Shown piece by piece: positions 43,911 through 44,992 of a DNA stretch of 44,992 nucleotides. The notes under the pieces were generated by a model. The model had not been told where the DNA came from, ran no database searches, and was given only the letters and a program-made list of their open reading frames with translations. Within the stretch, counting starts at the first letter, position 1. Every line of letters starts with the position of its first letter. The position numbers and the translations under genes are program-made. The stretch is from Thomasclavelia sp. (lineage in GTDB: Bacteria > Bacillota_I > Bacilli_A > Erysipelotrichales > Coprobacillaceae), in the NCBI GenBank assembly GCA_020025035.1, contig JAHHSU010000003.1, positions 1 through 44,992 on the forward strand, written 5' to 3'.

Positions 43911-44973
43911 AGCTACGGTATATGGATATCATTTGGTCTGAATAATAATATAATTTTTCATAATTACTTGTCTTTTTATATTCATTTAAAAGTAAATCAA
44001 GTACAAATTCTTGAATTGTATGAGCAGCTTTTTGAATTACTTTATCATAAATATTTTCTAACTTAGTCACAATCATTGTTTCAGGTTTATTTTCAATTTT
44101 ATACTTTGCAACTTGAATCAACGATTTAATATACGTAGGCCCATTTATTTTCTTGGATTCATTAACAAAATACTTTGCCTTATCTATATCATTGGTTAAA
44201 TAATAAATCCATGATGCATGGAAGTAATAAAATAAACTTTCTTTATTATATTGATATGATTCCTCTAAATAAGATCTTGCTGTTTCATAATCATGATTTA
44301 CCATATGAAACCATATTAGTTTAAGATAAACAATATCCAATCCTTCTTTGTACCCAATTAATTGCATTGTTTCAATTCCATTTAATAATTCTTTAATTCC
44401 AGTTTCAAATTTACCACATTGACAATGTAAACCACCTAATTGTGTAGCTGCATGAATAGACATACGAAAATTTTTTGTTTTATGAAACAATTCAGTAGAA
44501 TAATGATTATAACTAAATGCTTCAATCAAATCATGATGACATTCATTTGCTAAACCCATATGATAATAAACCATAGAACGATTAATATCATCAACACAAA
44601 GGCTCAAGGCATGTTTATAATATTTAAGTGCTTCTTCACAATTTTTTTGGCTAAACAAATAATAACCATAGTATTGATAATATAATAACTTTTGCCAATT
44701 AGACATATTTTCTAAACATTGTTCTAAAATCTGGTGAAATTTCAAAAATTCTAATGGATAGATATTTTTCAAAGCTAATGCAATATAATTTGCAAGCATT
44801 AAATCAATTGATTCAAACTTATCATTATATTTTTCATTAAATTCGATGAGTTGTTCATAAGCATTGTCTTTACAATATACTATTGCTAAATAGACATTTT
44901 CAAGCTCAGTATAAAGAAAATTTTTATTATTTTGAACCCTGAATTGCAAGCAGAAAGTGGAATTAAGAGACAA
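43909..44973 (-). CDS. Tetratricopeptide-repeat protein, N-terminus missing or uncertain
   Basis: 354 residues from a TTG at 44973; an in-frame TAA at 44980-44982 closes the frame upstream. Most of the protein is TPR-like helical hairpins (for example YYQYYGYYLFSQKNCEEALKYYKHAL, residues about 98-123, and later FHASWIYYLTNDIDKAKYFV). The layout resembles the C-terminal sensor part of Rgg/PlcR-type regulators, which normally carry an N-terminal helix-turn-helix; none is present. The TTG has no ribosome binding site, so the gene may be a 5'-truncated or frameshifted remnant whose start lies beyond the window. Confidence 0.55.
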   Translation of the reverse strand: MSLNSTFCLQFRVQNNKNFLYTELENVYLAIVYCKDNAYEQLIEFNEKYNDKFESIDLMLANYIALALKNIYPLEFLKFHQILEQCLENMSNWQKLLYYQYYGYYLFSQKNCEEALKYYKHALSLCVDDINRSMVYYHMGLANECHHDLIEAFSYNHYSTELFHKTKNFRMSIHAATQLGGLHCQCGKFETGIKELLNGIETMQLIGYKEGLDIVYLKLIWFHMVNHDYETARSYLEESYQYNKESLFYYFHASWIYYLTNDIDKAKYFVNESKKINGPTYIKSLIQVAKYKIENKPETMIVTKLENIYDKVIQKAAHTIQEFVLDLLLNEYKKTSNYEKLYYYSDQMISIYRS

Positions 44974-44992
44974 AAAAGTTTATTTTTTATAG

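Overview
The window is chromosomal, AT-rich and gene-dense. It looks like core genome from an anaerobic low-GC Bacillota, most plausibly a gut Erysipelotrichia/Coprobacillaceae-type organism (an inference; there is no rRNA here). Evidence for anaerobiosis is pyruvate:ferredoxin oxidoreductase, the oxygen-sensitive class III ribonucleotide reductase with its activase, the NADH sensor Rex and a flavin reductase-rubredoxin fusion. Evidence for Bacillota is strong AGGAGG ribosome binding sites, T-box control of asnS, CCA-encoding tRNAs in Bacillus-like order, and gene orders shared with Bacillus: tyrS/ccpA/ytxH/ytxG/murC, apt/recJ/comN-like/spoVB/DUF421/yrzE-like, and tsaE/tsaB/rimI/tsaD/rex.

Layout. 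1-1112: the start of a BspA-like surface protein with 26-residue repeats, cut by the window edge. 1352-6042: nifJ, an orphan membrane protein and dut. 6119-10683: tyrS with a structured leader, ccpA, ytxH, ytxG and murC. 10836-13560: sixteen tRNA genes in two transcription units separated by a PHP-family phosphatase gene. A 357-bp four-tRNA block (Ser-fMet-Asp-Phe) is present twice without a visible difference, and each unit has its own promoter and terminator. 13664-15754: nicotinate/nicotinamide salvage. 15991-16700: an FMN-binding lipoprotein and a LysM protein. 16848-19258: a two-gene plus-strand unit, a TPR-nucleotidyltransferase (DUF4037) followed by a DUF4125 protein; this is the least characterised system in the window. 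19352-22893: flavin reductase-rubredoxin, an O-antigen-ligase-like membrane protein, and an aminotransferase with its Lrp/AsnC regulator. 23138-25763: nrdD-nrdG. 25817-32646: uppP, an EamA transporter and a surface-polysaccharide operon (four glycosyltransferases and galU). 32797-38367: apt, recJ, a ComN-like gene, then four genes on alternating strands that overlap or nearly touch. 38432-43239: asnS with a clear T-box, rex, and the tRNA t6A-modification operon. 43282-44973: ntdP-like DUF402 and a TPR protein that seems to lack its N-terminus.

Several gene sets act together. NifJ, NrdDG, Rex and the rubredoxin protein belong to anaerobic redox and DNA-precursor metabolism, and PncA/PncB salvage the NAD that Rex senses. 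TsaD/TsaB/TsaE make t6A on tRNAs such as the Met and Ile tRNAs of the array. GalU, the glycosyltransferases and UppP fit lipid-linked envelope polysaccharide synthesis, and MurC starts the peptide stem of peptidoglycan.

No integrase, transposase, CRISPR array or prophage gene was seen. Promoters, terminators and starts were read by eye. Family assignments come from recognised motifs and context, not from searches.
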